The notes: generated by a model from the sequence alone, not told the origin. A stretch of 64,000 nucleotides of DNA from Ceratothoa steindachneri (GCA_963969495.1 OZ018328.1:136125345-136189344); one strand, 5' to 3'; numbered from the stretch's first letter, positions 35,032 to 48,649 are shown. Program-made: numbers and translations.

Positions 35032-35166
35032 TTAATGAAACATTTAAAATACTTCTAATGCTCGTTGCTTACAAGCATTAATACGTGAATTTAGTAATTA
35101 ATTATACTAAAATACGAGTAATTATTATAATGCATGCAATTTTGTCAGTGCATAATATAGAATTAG

Positions 35167-35720
<554 letters not shown>

Positions 35721-35949
35721 TTCAAAGAGTTATTTGATTTCAAGCCATAAAATAATGATGAACAACACTAGTTTCTGAAATAAAATTTATCCCTATTTCC
35801 TTAACTATATCAAAATAGCATAAAATATGGATTATTAGTCATGACATAGAGAAAACAAAAAGGCATAAGGAAAATCCATTGTATTCTGTTAATCATTATA
35901 AACGACGACTCTTTAGCTAGTTACCCTCCCTCCTTTTTATTCTGTAGCT

Positions 35950-36226
35950 CTCTCACTGAAAGAGAGATATAAAGATACATAGAAAGATAGAGAGATAAAG
36001 GCAGAAAGAGTGTGTATGAGAGGTAGAGTATGGAAGAGAGTAATAGATAGATAGTAAGGGAGAGTATGAGAGAGAGTGTGAGAGAAATGAAGAGTATGAG
36101 AGAGAGAGAGAGAAATGGATAATATGAGAGAGAGAGAGAGAAATGGATAATATGAGAGAGAGTATGAGAGAGAGAGAGAAATGGATAATATGAGAGAGAG
36201 TATGAGCTAGAGAATGAAATTGAGAG

Positions 36227-36293
<67 letters not shown>

Positions 36294-36325
36294 GTGAATG
36301 AGAGAGATTGAGAGTATGGGAGACA
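35950..36325. repeat. (GA)n-rich compound repeat
   Basis: GAGAGA runs alternating with ATGGATAATATGA and AGTATGAG spacers, ending in a pure (GA)n of about 60 bp (36233-36290). Confidence 0.93.
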
Positions 36326-36329
36326 AAAA

Positions 36330-37740
36330 AAACTCATTTAATAACAAAACTTTGTTCGGGTTAAGCTGTGCTGCCCCCACGCCTGGTTGAGTGCTTAACC
36401 GCATTTTGTTTCATTTTCTTTGTTAATGAAAAGTTTAATATTCATTACTTTGCATCTCTGGATTTTAAATGAAAAAAACGCCCATGCAAAAAATGGCATC
36501 AGGAAAGACGCTTTAAAAGTTTCAAATGAGAATTTTAATTTTCATGGAGCCGGAAGGCATCGTAGGCCGATTTTAGGCCTACGTGGATGTCACATGCATG
36601 GGGAAACCAGGAGGGAGTGTAGGGTGATGTAAGGGGACCACCGAGGGGAGAAGAATTCGCTAAAAGAAGTAAATTAACTGCTTAATGATAAGATACAGAA
36701 ATCATTTGGGATATCAGACGTCATCAGGTACACATAAGCTTTCATTACAAGCGTGTTTGTATAGGTTTCCGCTTTAGTGACTTCGGAGGATGTTGAGTTC
36801 AGGCTTATATGGCTCACTATGACGGTGAAATTAATGTTATTACTCGATAATGGATCAATTGAAACGAAAGAGATAGAAAATGAAATCTAAAATCTGGTTT
36901 TCCCATTACACTACCGCTGTTTTCCCCCCCCATCTCATCTCTGAAGCAAAATCTATCAAACTTATTCATCACAATTACAAGCATGTGTTTGTTTGAGTTG
37001 TTGCTTCAGTATCTTCGGAGATTGTTTCAGGGTGGTATGAATGACTATGAAGAAGAACTCTATTTTAACTAATCGCTATTAGATCAATTGAAAGGAAAGG
37101 GAGATAAAATTACATCTAAAATGCGGTTTTCACATTACCCTACCATTCATTTTCCCTCTCAAACTCCGCTTAAGAGATTTGTACACTCGTAAACTCATAA
37201 TTGAAGTAAAATATATCAAACTCATTCATCACAATCTGGCATAAACAATATCGCCGAAAGAGTTCTGTGTCACATTTTCGGCGAGAGAGAAAGAATTTCC
37301 GAAACAGCGTCGTTCTAAGTTATATTTTTTTACGTTGGTGAAAATTATTGGAAAAATAAATGACAGAATCTCCGCCTTTCACCCTTTTAGTAACGTCGAT
37401 GTACAAAAAAGGTAAAGTTAATATGAATAAAATGGAAGGAGACTTTCTTACAGGCTTCAATAAACAATCGCTTTGAAGGCTATCCTATGGAAATATTAGG
37501 AAGTCGATAATTAAATGGTGGAGAATATGGCATAGCTTATTAGTCCCTAAAGCTCGTCTTGTCTCTTATAAGCGCCGCGGATCATCTATGTTAATATATA
37601 TAAATATATTCAATTGTTAAAGGGTTGGTCTGAATGGGTGGATCGCCATGACAGCAGTGCCATCCATATATAGACTAAGCGATGTCATCCCTAGATTTAA
37701 TCTTTGGTTCGGCTTAATTTCACGTAAGGCTTGTCGTTTC
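36330..37740. other. no supported gene
   Basis: AT-rich. Two short related stretches (about 36890-36920 and 37105-37145, both AAATGCGGTTTTCMCATTACMCTACC-like) hint at an old local duplication. A TAGGCCTA octamer is at 36574-36581. Confidence 0.4.
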
Positions 37741-37741
37741 T

Positions 37742-37757
37742 AACACACACACACACA

Positions 37758-37850
<93 letters not shown>
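37742..37850. repeat. (CA)n(TA)n compound microsatellite
   Basis: CA at 37742-37757, then TA to 37850, ending at the left edge of the 421-bp palindrome. Confidence 0.96.
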
Positions 37851-37853
<3 letters not shown>

Positions 37854-38271
37854 AGTGAAACCACTGTATAGGAGCCAAAAGTTTAATTTACGAGACTAGT
37901 TTCAGTATGTAGTTTATCATACCCTCTTCAGTCGTATACTGAGAATGCGATTGTTACAAAAGTCTATAAATAGCATACATATCAGAAAAAAAAAAAAAGA
38001 AAAAACACAAAGAAACCCAAAACTAGGGAAAAGGGTCATTATTAATCAGAGGGTGCGAGTCTAAGATCGTTGACTCCCTGATTAATGACCTTTACCCTCG
38101 TTTTGTGTTTCTTTGTGTTCTTTTCTTTTTGTTTTTCTGATCTGTACGCTATTTATAGACTTTTGTAACAATTTCATTCTCAGTATACGACTGAAGAGGG
38201 TATAATCAACTATGTACTGAAACTAGTCTCGTAAATTAAACTTTTGGCTCCTATACAGTGGTTTCACTATC
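37851..38271. mobile_element. foldback (palindromic) element, 421 bp
   Basis: Nearly the whole unit is self-complementary. The ends are GATAGTGAAACCACTGTATA and its exact reverse complement. Arms of about 200 bp pair through TTTCAGTATG...CCCTCTTCAGTCGTATACTG and an inner ATTAATCAG/CTGATTAAT, leaving a small loop. (TA)n lies directly on the left and, about 35 bp beyond the end, on the right (38305-38389). No coding capacity. Confidence 0.92.
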
Positions 38272-38302
38272 ATATACCATAACTCGCCATTGAGTTCTTT
38301 TA

Positions 38303-38304
<2 letters not shown>

Positions 38305-38389
<85 letters not shown>
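38305..38389. repeat. (TA)n microsatellite
   Basis: Pure TA run on the right side of the 421-bp palindrome. Confidence 0.97.
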
Positions 38390-38394
<5 letters not shown>

Positions 38395-38946
38395 AACTGG
38401 AAATGACAAGAGCACGTGGTGACATGGTTGACGCTCAATTACCCATAGGAAATAAGGAAAGATGGTACACATGCAGAATTCGTATTTTTATAAGACCAAA
38501 CACAAATCAAATATGTCACCGTGTCAAGTGTTATTGTGATTTAAAGTTCATTTACGAATATGTCGTCTCTCTCTTACAAATTCTTTAATCTCCAACATAT
38601 AAGAACTTACTTACACCGTTCTACTTATAAGCTATTTTGAATCACCCTTTTTCTGTAGAGTGTGGATGGTAGTAGCCTTGTGTTTATCACAGTTGGCTGG
38701 AAAAAGAGCGCTCGATGGCATTAACGGCGAATAACAAACAATAACATTCAAGTCAACATAAAGAATTATTTAACCCGCTACATATGTATGGAGTTTCTCA
38801 AGCTTCTTCAGGAGCAGACCTGAAGAGGATTGAGGAAGTGTAGGAGACTTTTCTAACGGATTAAGGAATTCCTACTATTACACTTAATCCTACCGCATAT
38901 ATAAAGCGAGAGAGGTCACTATCGGTGTCTAATTGGTATATTATAT

Positions 38947-38948
<2 letters not shown>

Positions 38949-38981
<33 letters not shown>
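38949..38981. repeat. (TA)n microsatellite
   Basis: Short TA run, about 33 bp. Confidence 0.95.
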
Positions 38982-38984
<3 letters not shown>

Positions 38985-40463
38985 ATTTCTGTGATTTTAA
39001 TCTTTTTAATCCTCAATAATGAAAGCTGAGCTATATTGAATAGGACATCATCCCGGAGTAAACAAATCAGGTTTAGAAAGAAGAAGGAATCTGGAGGACA
39101 CCAATTAGATACCGATAATGAACTCTATTTCTTTCTTTTGCAATGTCTCTGGTCTTTAAATGTAGTGTCTGAATGCAACCTCTTTAAGCGAGATATTAAT
39201 GTTAATGAAGTTTGTTAATGCATTCTTTTTTATACCTCGTATCTTTCACCCTTATTTTTCTTCTCATTTCCACTTATTTTTTTCGTTTGTACTTGCTTCA
39301 TTCGGAACAGACCCAATTAAAGGTGAAAGAGGTCGTTAATATCCTCCAAAAGTTGTTTGTTCTTCTCTAATAAAAACTAAGAAGCGGGAACAAACGATGG
39401 CATCAATTGTAGAAAGCATGGAAAGAATGTGGTGAGGATGGAAGAAGTGAAAAATTGATTAAATTATATAACCCAAGATTTCCTCGCGTCTACTAGGGCT
39501 GGGAGGAAATGCAATCCTCTACCTGTGAGCATGGAGGCAATCCTCTACCTGTGAGAATGGAGGCCTATACTTCACCCATCGAAACTCAAAAAGGTGTTGG
39601 AATGTTTGTAACACAATGATCAGCGCGGAAATCACGAAAAGGACAACTTTGAGATTATGGTCGTTTGTGATTCAGACTTACCTTCCAAATTTACCATTCC
39701 ATTGCCCTGAATTAATGCGCAAAAAAACTAAAAAACGTACAAACAGTGAAATAATAATAACAAAAAACTAAGATGAAAGAACTACTTTTCTAATTCTGTT
39801 TCATTCCAACCATGAACGATGTATCGATAATCATTCCAAAACAAATTCGAACGATGGAACAAACATCTGAATAATCGTCAAAAATTTATCGAAGAATACA
39901 ACTTCTGTAATGACGAGGAGGGAATGACAGGAAATCTCGTTTGGAATGGGTCGGGGATTGAGAGTTCATTCCAAGACCCCCTAAACGAGGTACAATGTGC
40001 AGGACACTAAGGCTAAGACTCTGCACAAGTTCCGAAAGGTCTCGAGTTCTATTTTGTGACTTTAACGAAAGGCGAAGGATTGCTGCAGGAGACGGCACGA
40101 GGAGGTTATTGAAGGAGCTGCAGTGTTGAAAGATAAAGGGGGAGTACTTTTGCAGGGGAAGGGGCAAAATTAAAAGCCAAATAGCGAAAACCAATGATGA
40201 CATCCATGCAAGAAATTTCTTAGGAAAAGGTTCGTGAAAATGAGATGATATTAGGGAGGGAGAAATTTGTGTGAAATTACATAGCTCAAGTAACCTAAAG
40301 AGGAGATTACTTGCGGGCGAAAGATGACTCAAGAGTCAATTAACTTATGTACTTCATCGTAGAGGAGGGATTATTTTCGGGTCCCTCTCTAAATCATTCC
40401 TTTTCTTCATCACACAGGAATTATCGAAGTAAAAAGATGATAGTTAATTAAGTACATAAATAG

Positions 40464-40465
<2 letters not shown>
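38985..40465. other. no supported gene
   Basis: A 148-codon minus-strand open frame (39886-40332) is the longest, but it shows no domain and is Ser/Leu-rich. Its reading direction is unsupported, so I do not call it. Confidence 0.4.
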
Positions 40466-40466
<1 letters not shown>

Positions 40467-40539
<73 letters not shown>

Positions 40540-40556
40540 GAGAGAGAGAGAGAGAG
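40467..40556. repeat. (TA)n(GA)n compound microsatellite
   Basis: TA at 40467-40535, then GA at 40536-40556. Confidence 0.96.
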
Positions 40557-40634
40557 CGAGCAAATACAAGTTCTGTGGGTGGTAAATCAACGCGTACTCG
40601 TATAGTGAGAGAGAAAGAGAAATTTGATGTGAAT

Positions 40635-40800
40635 GAGCAATGGGACAGAGCATCTGACCGGCAATCCGGAGAGTCTAGTTCGATTCACGAGACCGATAAT
40701 TCAATTTTTATTTCCCTGGTGTTATTTCTGCCTGTTCAGTATGGATTGCCTTCTTTGTGCCTTCCTTTTCTCCCCTTGTTTCTTGTGTCTTTCAATATCC
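40635..40800 (+). repeat. tRNA-derived SINE candidate
   Basis: GAGCAATGGGACAGAGCATC resembles an A-box region and TAGTTCGATTCACGAG a B box about 35 bp later, with GACCGGCAATCCGGAG between, like an anticodon arm. A T-rich tail follows. The acceptor ends do not pair, so it is not a functional tRNA gene. Confidence 0.45.
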
Positions 40801-40878
40801 CTTTTTCTTTGCTTTGAAAACTCCTGTTTCTTGTCTCATGTGCTCTTTCACGTCAAATTTCTCATACTCTTGTTCTAC

Positions 40879-40984
<106 letters not shown>

Positions 40985-41337
40985 TGAAGGTGATGATTTG
41001 GTGGAAATAAATCAATTATACAGCAGATAAAGAGAAGTAAAAGCAATAATTTTTTTTCAGAAAATGTATTTTTTCCTAATTGCGAAAAAATCACAGCAAG
41101 GGTGACGATCGAACCATATTTATTCCGTCTATCTTCTTTTTTTTGCGGTATGATTTATTTATTTCCATCATTCTCTCGCGCTCATGAGAGCTATACACTG
41201 TATATTCGCCGCTCGTTTAACTCGATTTCTCCTTTGTCCTTTAAATTCCCATTTAATTTCTCTCTATTCCAATCTTTCCGATCGACTTAGAAAAGCATGA
41301 CATAAAAAGTCTGTTTATTCGAGAGAATTTTTATTCT

Positions 41338-41440
41338 TTCGCGTAGCCGAGTAGTCTAAGGGGTTGATTTGAATGAGATCAAAGCGGTTGCTCCCTACTT
41401 CAGTGTGCTTGGTTAGATCCCCACATCTGCATGGATTTAT
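41338..41440 (+). repeat. class II tRNA-like SINE head or tRNA pseudogene
   Basis: GTAGCCGAGTAGTCTAAGG resembles the D-arm/A box of Leu/Ser tRNAs. TTGAT and ATCAA could pair as an anticodon stem. TTGGTTAGATCCCCA resembles a T-arm/B box. The distance suits a long variable arm. Acceptor pairing is not evident. Confidence 0.45.
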
Positions 41441-41491
41441 TCGCAATTAAGAAAATTTATTTTTCCAATGAAAACTTATTCCTTACTTAAG

Positions 41492-41594
<103 letters not shown>

Positions 41595-41617
41595 CCATTC
41601 AAAAAGTTTGGAAACGT

Positions 41618-42735
41618 AATAAAGGACAACTCGTCAAATCATATGTTTTGCGGGAAAAGCACCAATGAAGTGATAAATTTGTTGACTTCACAATGGTGGC
41701 ATTATAAACACATCTCTTTTACACCATTTAAACTTCAAGGTTACTAAAATTGGTGTACAATAACCTACAAGTCTCATCTACGTATGAGTAAAGGGTTACT
41801 CAAATTTGGATGACTAGAACGAAATTTATCACTACATAAGTAATTTACTAGAAAAAATGAAGTGCCCAAAATGACCCGAAAATTATGTTTCTTGTAGAGA
41901 GAACAAGTATTGTTTGCCAGCTTTAGTCCAGGTAATATTCCTTAGAAACCTATCTCTCTTTTCTTTATATGTGAGCTGATCGTAAGGCTTCCTCACCAAG
42001 ATGGTCTTTCAATTGGAGCCGTTGCAGTGACTGACAAGCGCTTCAATGTCTAGTCCATAATAATGTTACCATATGACCTCACAAGGGAAAGACCTAGCCA
42101 TTAACCACCTAACTTGTGAAGAAGGGACGGTTCGAACGGCCGCAGCAGGTTCTATAGAGATTAATCAGATTTTGGACATCATTGTCTCCAGGAAGACTGA
42201 CTGACCCACGTCGGTTGGAGCAAGAAAATCTTTCACTCGCACACCCGCTTTCAAGCCATTGTTCAGTACGAAGAACACGAAGGCTGTTCTTGCATGGAGC
42301 GATGACCAATGGAGCCATGTCTACTTGAATGAAGATTCAAGTTCAATTTGTTCTGATCAGATGCAAGGAGGTTCTTTCTTCGCCGAGCAAGGTAAAGATT
42401 GACGGTCATTTGCACTAAAAAGAATGTGAAGCTTGACGGAGGTCTGGGAAGTGATTTCGGTAGTAGGCCCTGGTCCACCTGTGCACTTACGGGGCATGGT
42501 GAATGCATAAATGTACAAGGAATTGCTACACCAGCATTCCTTTACCAAATCTGAGAACCTCCGCAGTCCAATCTGAAAATCTCATGCAGGATAACGTCCC
42601 CTGCCACACGACCAACTCAGCAAATCATGTTTTTCGGGAGAAGCACCAATGACGTGATGAATTTGTTGACTTCACAATGGTGGCATTATGAACACATCTC
42701 TTTTACACCATTCTTTCACGTTTATATTAGTAAAA
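41618..42735 (+). pseudogene. Tc1-like transposase remnants with a duplicated 3' piece
   Basis: The body at about 41850-42735 is homologous to the minus-strand remnant at 51290-51905. Shared landmarks are CTAGAAAAAATGAAGT, GGAGCCRTTG, GCGCTTCAATGT, CCACGTCGGTTGGAG (from a VSRRLE-like segment) and GACCAATGGAGCCA (W-x-D-x-QWS, just before the first catalytic motif). The first catalytic motif is lost (YLNEDSSSICSD instead of FSDESKF). The second survives as MQDNVPCHTTN near 42584. A piece downstream of that motif (42609-42725) also occurs as a direct copy at 41622-41725, upstream of the body. This implies a partial duplication or a second fragment. Frames are broken throughout. Confidence 0.7.
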
Positions 42736-42739
42736 GACC

Positions 42740-43990
42740 TGCATCCTCACCCAAATGTGAATGTAGCGAACTAAAAATGCAAACAAAGATTCTATTTATC
42801 TTTTATTTAACAGCAATATGACTACCTATAAAATTCTTGCTTTGAGATTTATATCTCTCTCACTGTCCCGCCTTTACTTACACCTTCGCCATTTCCTCAG
42901 TCCAAAAAGAAGCAAATGTAGTCACAGACGCGCGCCAAGAGCAGATTGCTAGCTACTGAAATTGCCAGAGAGTTAGCATAGAGGAAGCCCTCAATGGTGG
43001 GTGTAGTAGGGGCTTTACCCGTGCTACAGCTGAAAAATGGAGCAATGGCTCTCCCCTATAGACCAGTAAGTACCCTGTTAGGGTATGTTAATTGTAGCAT
43101 GGACCAGCAGGCCGCAACTGACATCTCGAAGATTGCTTGTCCAAGCCCCAATGCTCGCCGGGGATCTGTGATACCGTATCTTCGATACACTATCACTTCT
43201 TCTATCTTCACCAATTTTTCTATAGATATCTTCTCACAAATTAGTTACGGGAGATGTTCTCGATGTTTTTTCTTTTTAAATTCAATTTAAAAAAATAACA
43301 TTAAAGGATAAAAAGCGCGGGTATTTTATTAATAATGCGATCAAAGAAAATGAATATTGGGATCCATCAAGCAATAGGAACCAAAATGGGTTAGGCCATT
43401 GACCATCAGCTGGCGGCGCAGTTCCCCCCACCTTCCCCCTCCCTTTATCCCAGCACAACCCTCAACCAAAATTTACAATCTCTCTCTAAAATTGAGTAAC
43501 GCAGTCTTTTCTCTAATACACATAAAATCACTTTGAAAGGACGTGATCAGCCTGAATTTCGGGGCCCTTCAACCAAGAAGAAACGCATGAAATTAGCGAC
43601 TGTGGATGATATAAATTCAGGATGATGGCGACGTGGTAAAGGGAATTTTGAGGTAGAGAGGGCAAGCGGTGGCAGGAACAAAAAGACAGTACTTCTCAAG
43701 GGGACTTGTCCTTATTGCAGGTTCAGACATGTGCCTTTTTATTCTTCCTCACTTCCCCCAATATTACTACTTTGCGAACTTCCTTACAAATCTTACCGTA
43801 TATCTTTCTAACGGAGATGCTCCAGTTGGTTTGTATTCAAGATCAAACAAAGGATAGCGAACTCAATACCCTTGAGTTCACTATTCTGGACATGATAAAA
43901 TCGAGTGACAACACCAAATGATAAACTCCTCCAAATATGCCAAAGGTCCAGATGGGTTTGCTTGGACTCAACCGCCATTAAGACATAGAT
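42740..43990. other. no supported gene; copies of a dispersed repeat
   Basis: Contains pyrimidine-rich copies (about 43150-43285 and 43715-43860) of the repeat also seen at 6570-6990, each with a GAGATGYTC tail. No coding region is supported. Confidence 0.4.
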
Positions 43991-44045
43991 CATTTGAGGC
44001 CAAATCAAGACTTCAACTAATGCATTGGCTTCATGTTACATATTG

Positions 44046-44064
44046 TTGGTTAGGTTAGGTTAGG
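44046..44064 (+). repeat. short TTAGG tract
   Basis: About three TTAGG units (TTGGTTAGGTTAGGTTAGG). TTAGG is the common arthropod telomere repeat; here it is an interstitial trace only. Confidence 0.6.
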
Positions 44065-44479
44065 ACACCTACCACTTTCAATACATGAGATATGGCTTAT
44101 TGGTATCAACCATCGAAGGCATTGCCCAAATTTCAGGAGTGAAATTCTTTGCTTTACCATGAAATACATTTGGTTCATAAACTTTATCTTCATGAGGGGC
44201 ATATCGTAACATTTTCGGAATGGGGACTGAAAGAGGCCAGCACATTTATGGATTCTAATTTTTATACGCTGAAATGGTATAGGTATTTTCTGTCATATAA
44301 TTAATTCTTTTTCTTTCATTTGTTTTGTCATTGATGTCCGCGAGTGAATTTCGGTTATAAAGTTGTAAATGTGTAAATAGTTACAGGTGGACAAGTAATC
44401 TCACCGTATTTATATTTGATTAGGCTTTGTATATATGTGAGATGGAAAGGCAAAAATAGACAGCGATGGAAGGCACGAG

Positions 44480-44990
44480 AAGCAGGCAGGAAAAGTGACA
44501 CGGGGGAAACGAGAACTGCACCCGCGCCTGTCTTGGAGCGCTCCATTTAAGCGGCGCGACCGTAAAACGATCCTCGCGCGCATTAATGCGAGGCAGTTCC
44601 TCATCTGTCCAAAACGGGTCCTATCTCGGACACGTTCTTTTGCTAACAAGACCCTCTGCGTCTCATTAGAAAAAGGGGGGATGCGGGAGAAGGAAGGGGG
44701 CGGGAGCACGGATGGGGAGCGCAGTCACGGAGGAAGGGGACGGGGGAATCAACGCCTCTCTCTCTTTTTTTTGTATGTTGTTGAATTACTCGAAGGAAAA
44801 TGAGGCGTCGAAAAGTGAGGAAAGGGGGTGTAAGAGAGGGGACAGGGGTAAGCGGAAGATGAGTAGGAGGAGAAGGCAGGAAGCAGGAGCGCAAGATTTA
44901 TCAGCAACGACTTCTGGAGCTGGAACAAGAAGGGGTGGAGGCGAGGATTGTGTTAGTGGAGCATTCTGCCCTGCAATCACCTTATAACGA
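44480..44990. other. CpG- and G-rich island
   Basis: Sharply more GC- and CpG-rich than its AT-rich surroundings, with GCGGCGCGACCG, a CTCGC...CATTAATG.CGAG dyad near 44573-44594, and G-runs at about 44676-44750. Open frames on both strands are Arg/Gly/Pro-rich and unconvincing. It could be a promoter/CpG island or conserved regulatory DNA. Confidence 0.45.
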
Positions 44991-44999
44991 GGTTTAAAC

Positions 45000-46210
45000 T
45001 ACGTTGAAATTGGCAGAGAAGAAGATGTGTGAAAGAACGTTTTTTTTCAAACGCTTCTTAGACTCTACTCAACGTTTAAGAGAAGAATTAATAGTTTTAT
45101 TCGAAATCCTTTGGAGTTTTTTAGGGAAATTTTATTGAAAGGGAAAATGATTTCATTAAATTCTTTTAATTTCACCGTTTTGAGAAGCACCAATGGATTT
45201 TACTTGTCTTTAACCAATGTTTTCCCTCCGCCTGGACTGAATTATCCCTCGCAGTTGGATTCGAGAAGCTTCATACTGGGCCGACGAGGCAGAGGCGTGG
45301 TGGGTTTGCTAATGGTGAGGTCTTTGGGGGACAGGGGGGAGGGGTTACCACGTACCCCTTCCATCCGTGGGGCTCAATAATGATGAACAAGAAAAGAAGT
45401 TAGAACAGACGCAGAACGAGGCGATAGGGAGGGGAGGTTATTTCGAAACTTTCAAGAACAAATCCTATAAACCATTATCACTGCCCTTCAGGAGAAATTT
45501 AAAAGAAGAAAACCAAAGGATTTTTTACTATTCTCGCCCCCAGACTGGCCATTTGACCCACTCCCCCAAATATGTTTTCGCTTTTGAACATCGTACCCTC
45601 TAAGAGTTGGTTTTGGGGAGGATTTTCAAATTGTCCACCTAAACTTAACCTAGGTCAATTTATAATTTAACCACTTTGAACGCACTTTAACATCCTCCCT
45701 CCCTAACGCAGTGTAGAGGAAGGATGTCCAATTGCCAAATGGTGCTCCTTCAGCGTCCTATCTACAACAGGACCTAACTTAACCCAGGCTAGGTTCTGTT
45801 GCAGACTGGACGCCCGAGGGTACATGTTGTAGGATGACGCTAAGTTCAGGGTAATGAACCAGCATCCCTTCTATATCTTTGTGAGGAAGGGTCTGTTTGC
45901 CCCCCCCCACTCCCCCACAGACAAACACTTACCTAATAAATATATTGTGTTCAAGACACATGTATAATGGTGCTTTTTACACCCTGTCCAAATACCGCAA
46001 GGACAACAAGAATACGTACATGTGTATTTATTAACTAAATGCAAATAAATTGTTACCGGTATTTACTTATCTCAAATTTAAAGTGCAATAGCAACGAGGC
46101 GAGGCGTATCACCCAAAAAGTTTGTATGAAAAGATTTGTAACGGAAGTCGTGAAGGTAGCCGAAGTGAAAATCAAGGTGACTAGACTTCCCATATTTTAC
46201 AGGATTGTCC
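45000..46210. other. no supported gene
   Basis: Mixed-composition sequence. A weak inverted pair lies at about 45755-45850 (CTACAACAGGACCTA against TAGGTTCTGTTGCAG). Confidence 0.35.
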
Positions 46211-46259
46211 CGTATTTATGGCATTTGTCCCGCGTCCCGTATCGACCCTTCCCAGGACA

Positions 46260-46592
46260 CCTTCTGTCCTGTATTTTCAATATTTAGAGAAAAATGTTCT
46301 ACCCCGCTTCCTTCCTTTCTTGTGTCTCGAGGACATACATAAAAGGAGACTACAAGTCGTGCAGAATAAATGCGTGTACCTAATTACGGGTACACGCAGG
46401 CTAGAAAGAAGACGCCAAGAAGAGCTGCACAGGCAGGCGAGGTTAAGTCCTATTAACATTGTCATTGAAGAACGGACAAGTAATATGCAAGAACTGGTTA
46501 ATCGAGAAATGAATGATGAAACCATTCAAATGATTAACCAGAACGGAAGAGCTAGACGCCGCGCCAGATTTCCAAGCTTCGCTCGCTAGCCG
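46260..46592 (+). pseudogene. C-terminal part of a LINE (Jockey/CR1-like) ORF2
   Basis: The open frame ending at 46589 carries RRLQVVQNKCVYLITGTRRL, then RRQEELHRQARLSPINIVIE, then ERTSNMQELVNREMND. The LQ-x-x-QNK-x-x-x-x-ITG motif followed by ELHR and PIN is typical of the region C-terminal to the RT palm in Jockey-superfamily proteins. It is preceded by unrelated-looking sequence, so the copy is 5'-truncated, which is usual for LINEs. The following A-rich sequence to about 46930 may be its 3' UTR. It could be the tail of the same family as the 61.9-kb LINE, but the two do not overlap in this window. Confidence 0.55.
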
Positions 46593-46939
46593 GCTGGCGG
46601 AGTCGAATCGCCGTTCTACGCATGAAAGAAATCTAAACTTACAAAGATTGTGACAACAAACCAATTAAGACGCAATAACTCCGAATCAAGAAAAAAACAC
46701 AGACCAATTCTCATCGAACAAGACTCATTTAAACCAAACGTGGCGTGAAGAGACAAGACAAGAAGAAACAAAATACATAAAAAACAATGAAAACTAACCA
46801 CAAAATATAAAGTAATTTATTACAAAAACAACAGCGAATGTGCATTACATACTCAAGACATTAAAATTTGTAAGACAAATGGCTTGAACGCCATAAAAAT
46901 GTAAACCATAACCAAAACAACAAGAAAAAAAGACAAGAA

Positions 46940-48645
46940 AATAATGAATGTGATAGGCTTGATCACCAGGCACCTAGCATCTCTTTGCAAATCTCACACT
47001 ACTTTCTCTTTTCGCCACTTTCCTTTCTCTCTACCCACACACCCATTTGTAACCTACACACACATAGCCACTTAAACACATTCGTAATTCGACAGGAACA
47101 GGTGCAGTGTAGAGCTGATTAAGTCAGAGCTACAGATAAAGTACAATTTCACACTCTCCTCTTCTGAGTTCATCACATATGCTCAAACCAAACACCATCT
47201 CTTGAGAGCAGTTGGATCCAGTGCAAAATATGACAAATGAAAATACCTTACAAACAAAAATGGGGAAAAATAATTTTAAAAGGATTATGGAAAGGTTTAA
47301 ATCATATGTATTTTATTTTCTGCATTTTACTCACTTTAGGTATAATATCCTTTAAAAACTTCACGTAAGTTCTGTGTCCTATATATTGTTCAACTCCCTC
47401 TTCATTTTAGGTGTCCCTTATTAGTTTTCAAAATCTGGTCAGCCTGGTGAAAATGTGTGCAAGATCTATATCCAGATATCCTCCTGCAGGTTTTGTGGCC
47501 AGGAGGATGCACAACTGAGGTCACTAAGGCTGGAAGTGCCGTTCCTCTAGGTTTCAGTTGCAGCAGGAGCATTATACATCCTCCTTCAACACCATCCACC
47601 CCATCATGGAGGTTATCTTAGGTAAGCTAGGAGCAAGGGGTGAGAGGCAAAAGGAGTCTATACCAGGACTACCACAAGATTTTGGGGAAGTGTAACAAAT
47701 TTTCCGCTAGAAGATAATATATATCTTAAAATCCTGTGTATTTTCTTAATGCCGTCTATTTTGTTGTCTTATCTATTTTCAATATACTATACCTTGAAAA
47801 GGTAGCAAACATCATATTCTCACAGTTTCACTATATTAGATAAGTAACAAATTTGTTACGAAAGTAAGAAAAATGGCCGCTCCGGTATACAAATGCAAAC
47901 GTTCTCATCATCCCCATTTTCTCTCCTAAATTGGAATTGTCGCTCATCACTACCAAATAAAAAGTATCCTTTCCATCCAACCCCTTTTTACACAATTGCG
48001 TACAAAAGTTCTCAGCCTTTTTCAGGGTCAATGACCTTTTTTAGCCTTTCGTCACTGAGTTTATCCCCAGTCAGAAGGCCCTAAGCACGCTCCTTAGATC
48101 CTCCCCGCTCGCTTTGTTAATAGGCTTTACGGACGCAATTTTTTATTTGCCCTGCCATCCATTCTATTGTCAAGTTCCGCTAGAACGCGTCTTGTCACGT
48201 TGAATCCCCCTCCAGCGGCCCCCTCGTCCTCTCGCAGACGTACAATAAACTCAGTGGTTACATAAAAAAAAACACAATAAAAATTACATATTTAAGTATA
48301 ATTAGTTAGGTTAGATCAAGTTGGTTATATAACAATCTATGGGGTTAAAAAGAAGGATTATTAATATGGTTTGTATAACAATTGGATGAGTTTAAATAGG
48401 CCTGGAGTATTAGGACATCATCAGCGCGCGTTACAAACTTAAATGCCGGTGAGGGGTTTCCCTCCCTTAAATACACGATGGGGACACAGTGGTGAAAAAC
48501 GATTAAAGGCTAATTATTTTGATAAAACAGCTTCCCTTATGGAGGAGTGGTTATAAAAAATTAGCAGATCATCCTATAAATAATGCTACATTTTTTATCA
48601 TGTTTATCATCATTTTGTGTATACAATTCAAACAACCTTTTTTTA
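46940..48645. other. no supported gene
   Basis: No domain-bearing frame. A segment at about 47430-47600 resembles, in reverse, the CTCCTGC-rich part of the 6.5-kb repeat region. Confidence 0.35.
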
Positions 48646-48649
48646 TATT

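Noticed and set aside
39886..40332. 148-codon minus-strand open frame
   Set aside because: Ser/Leu-rich with no recognisable motif; could be chance in a GA-rich plus strand.
41338..41440. Functional tRNA gene
   Set aside because: A- and B-box-like parts are present but acceptor ends do not pair and the anticodon loop is the wrong size as read.
44046..44064. Telomere or chromosome end
   Set aside because: Only about three TTAGG units, surrounded by ordinary sequence.
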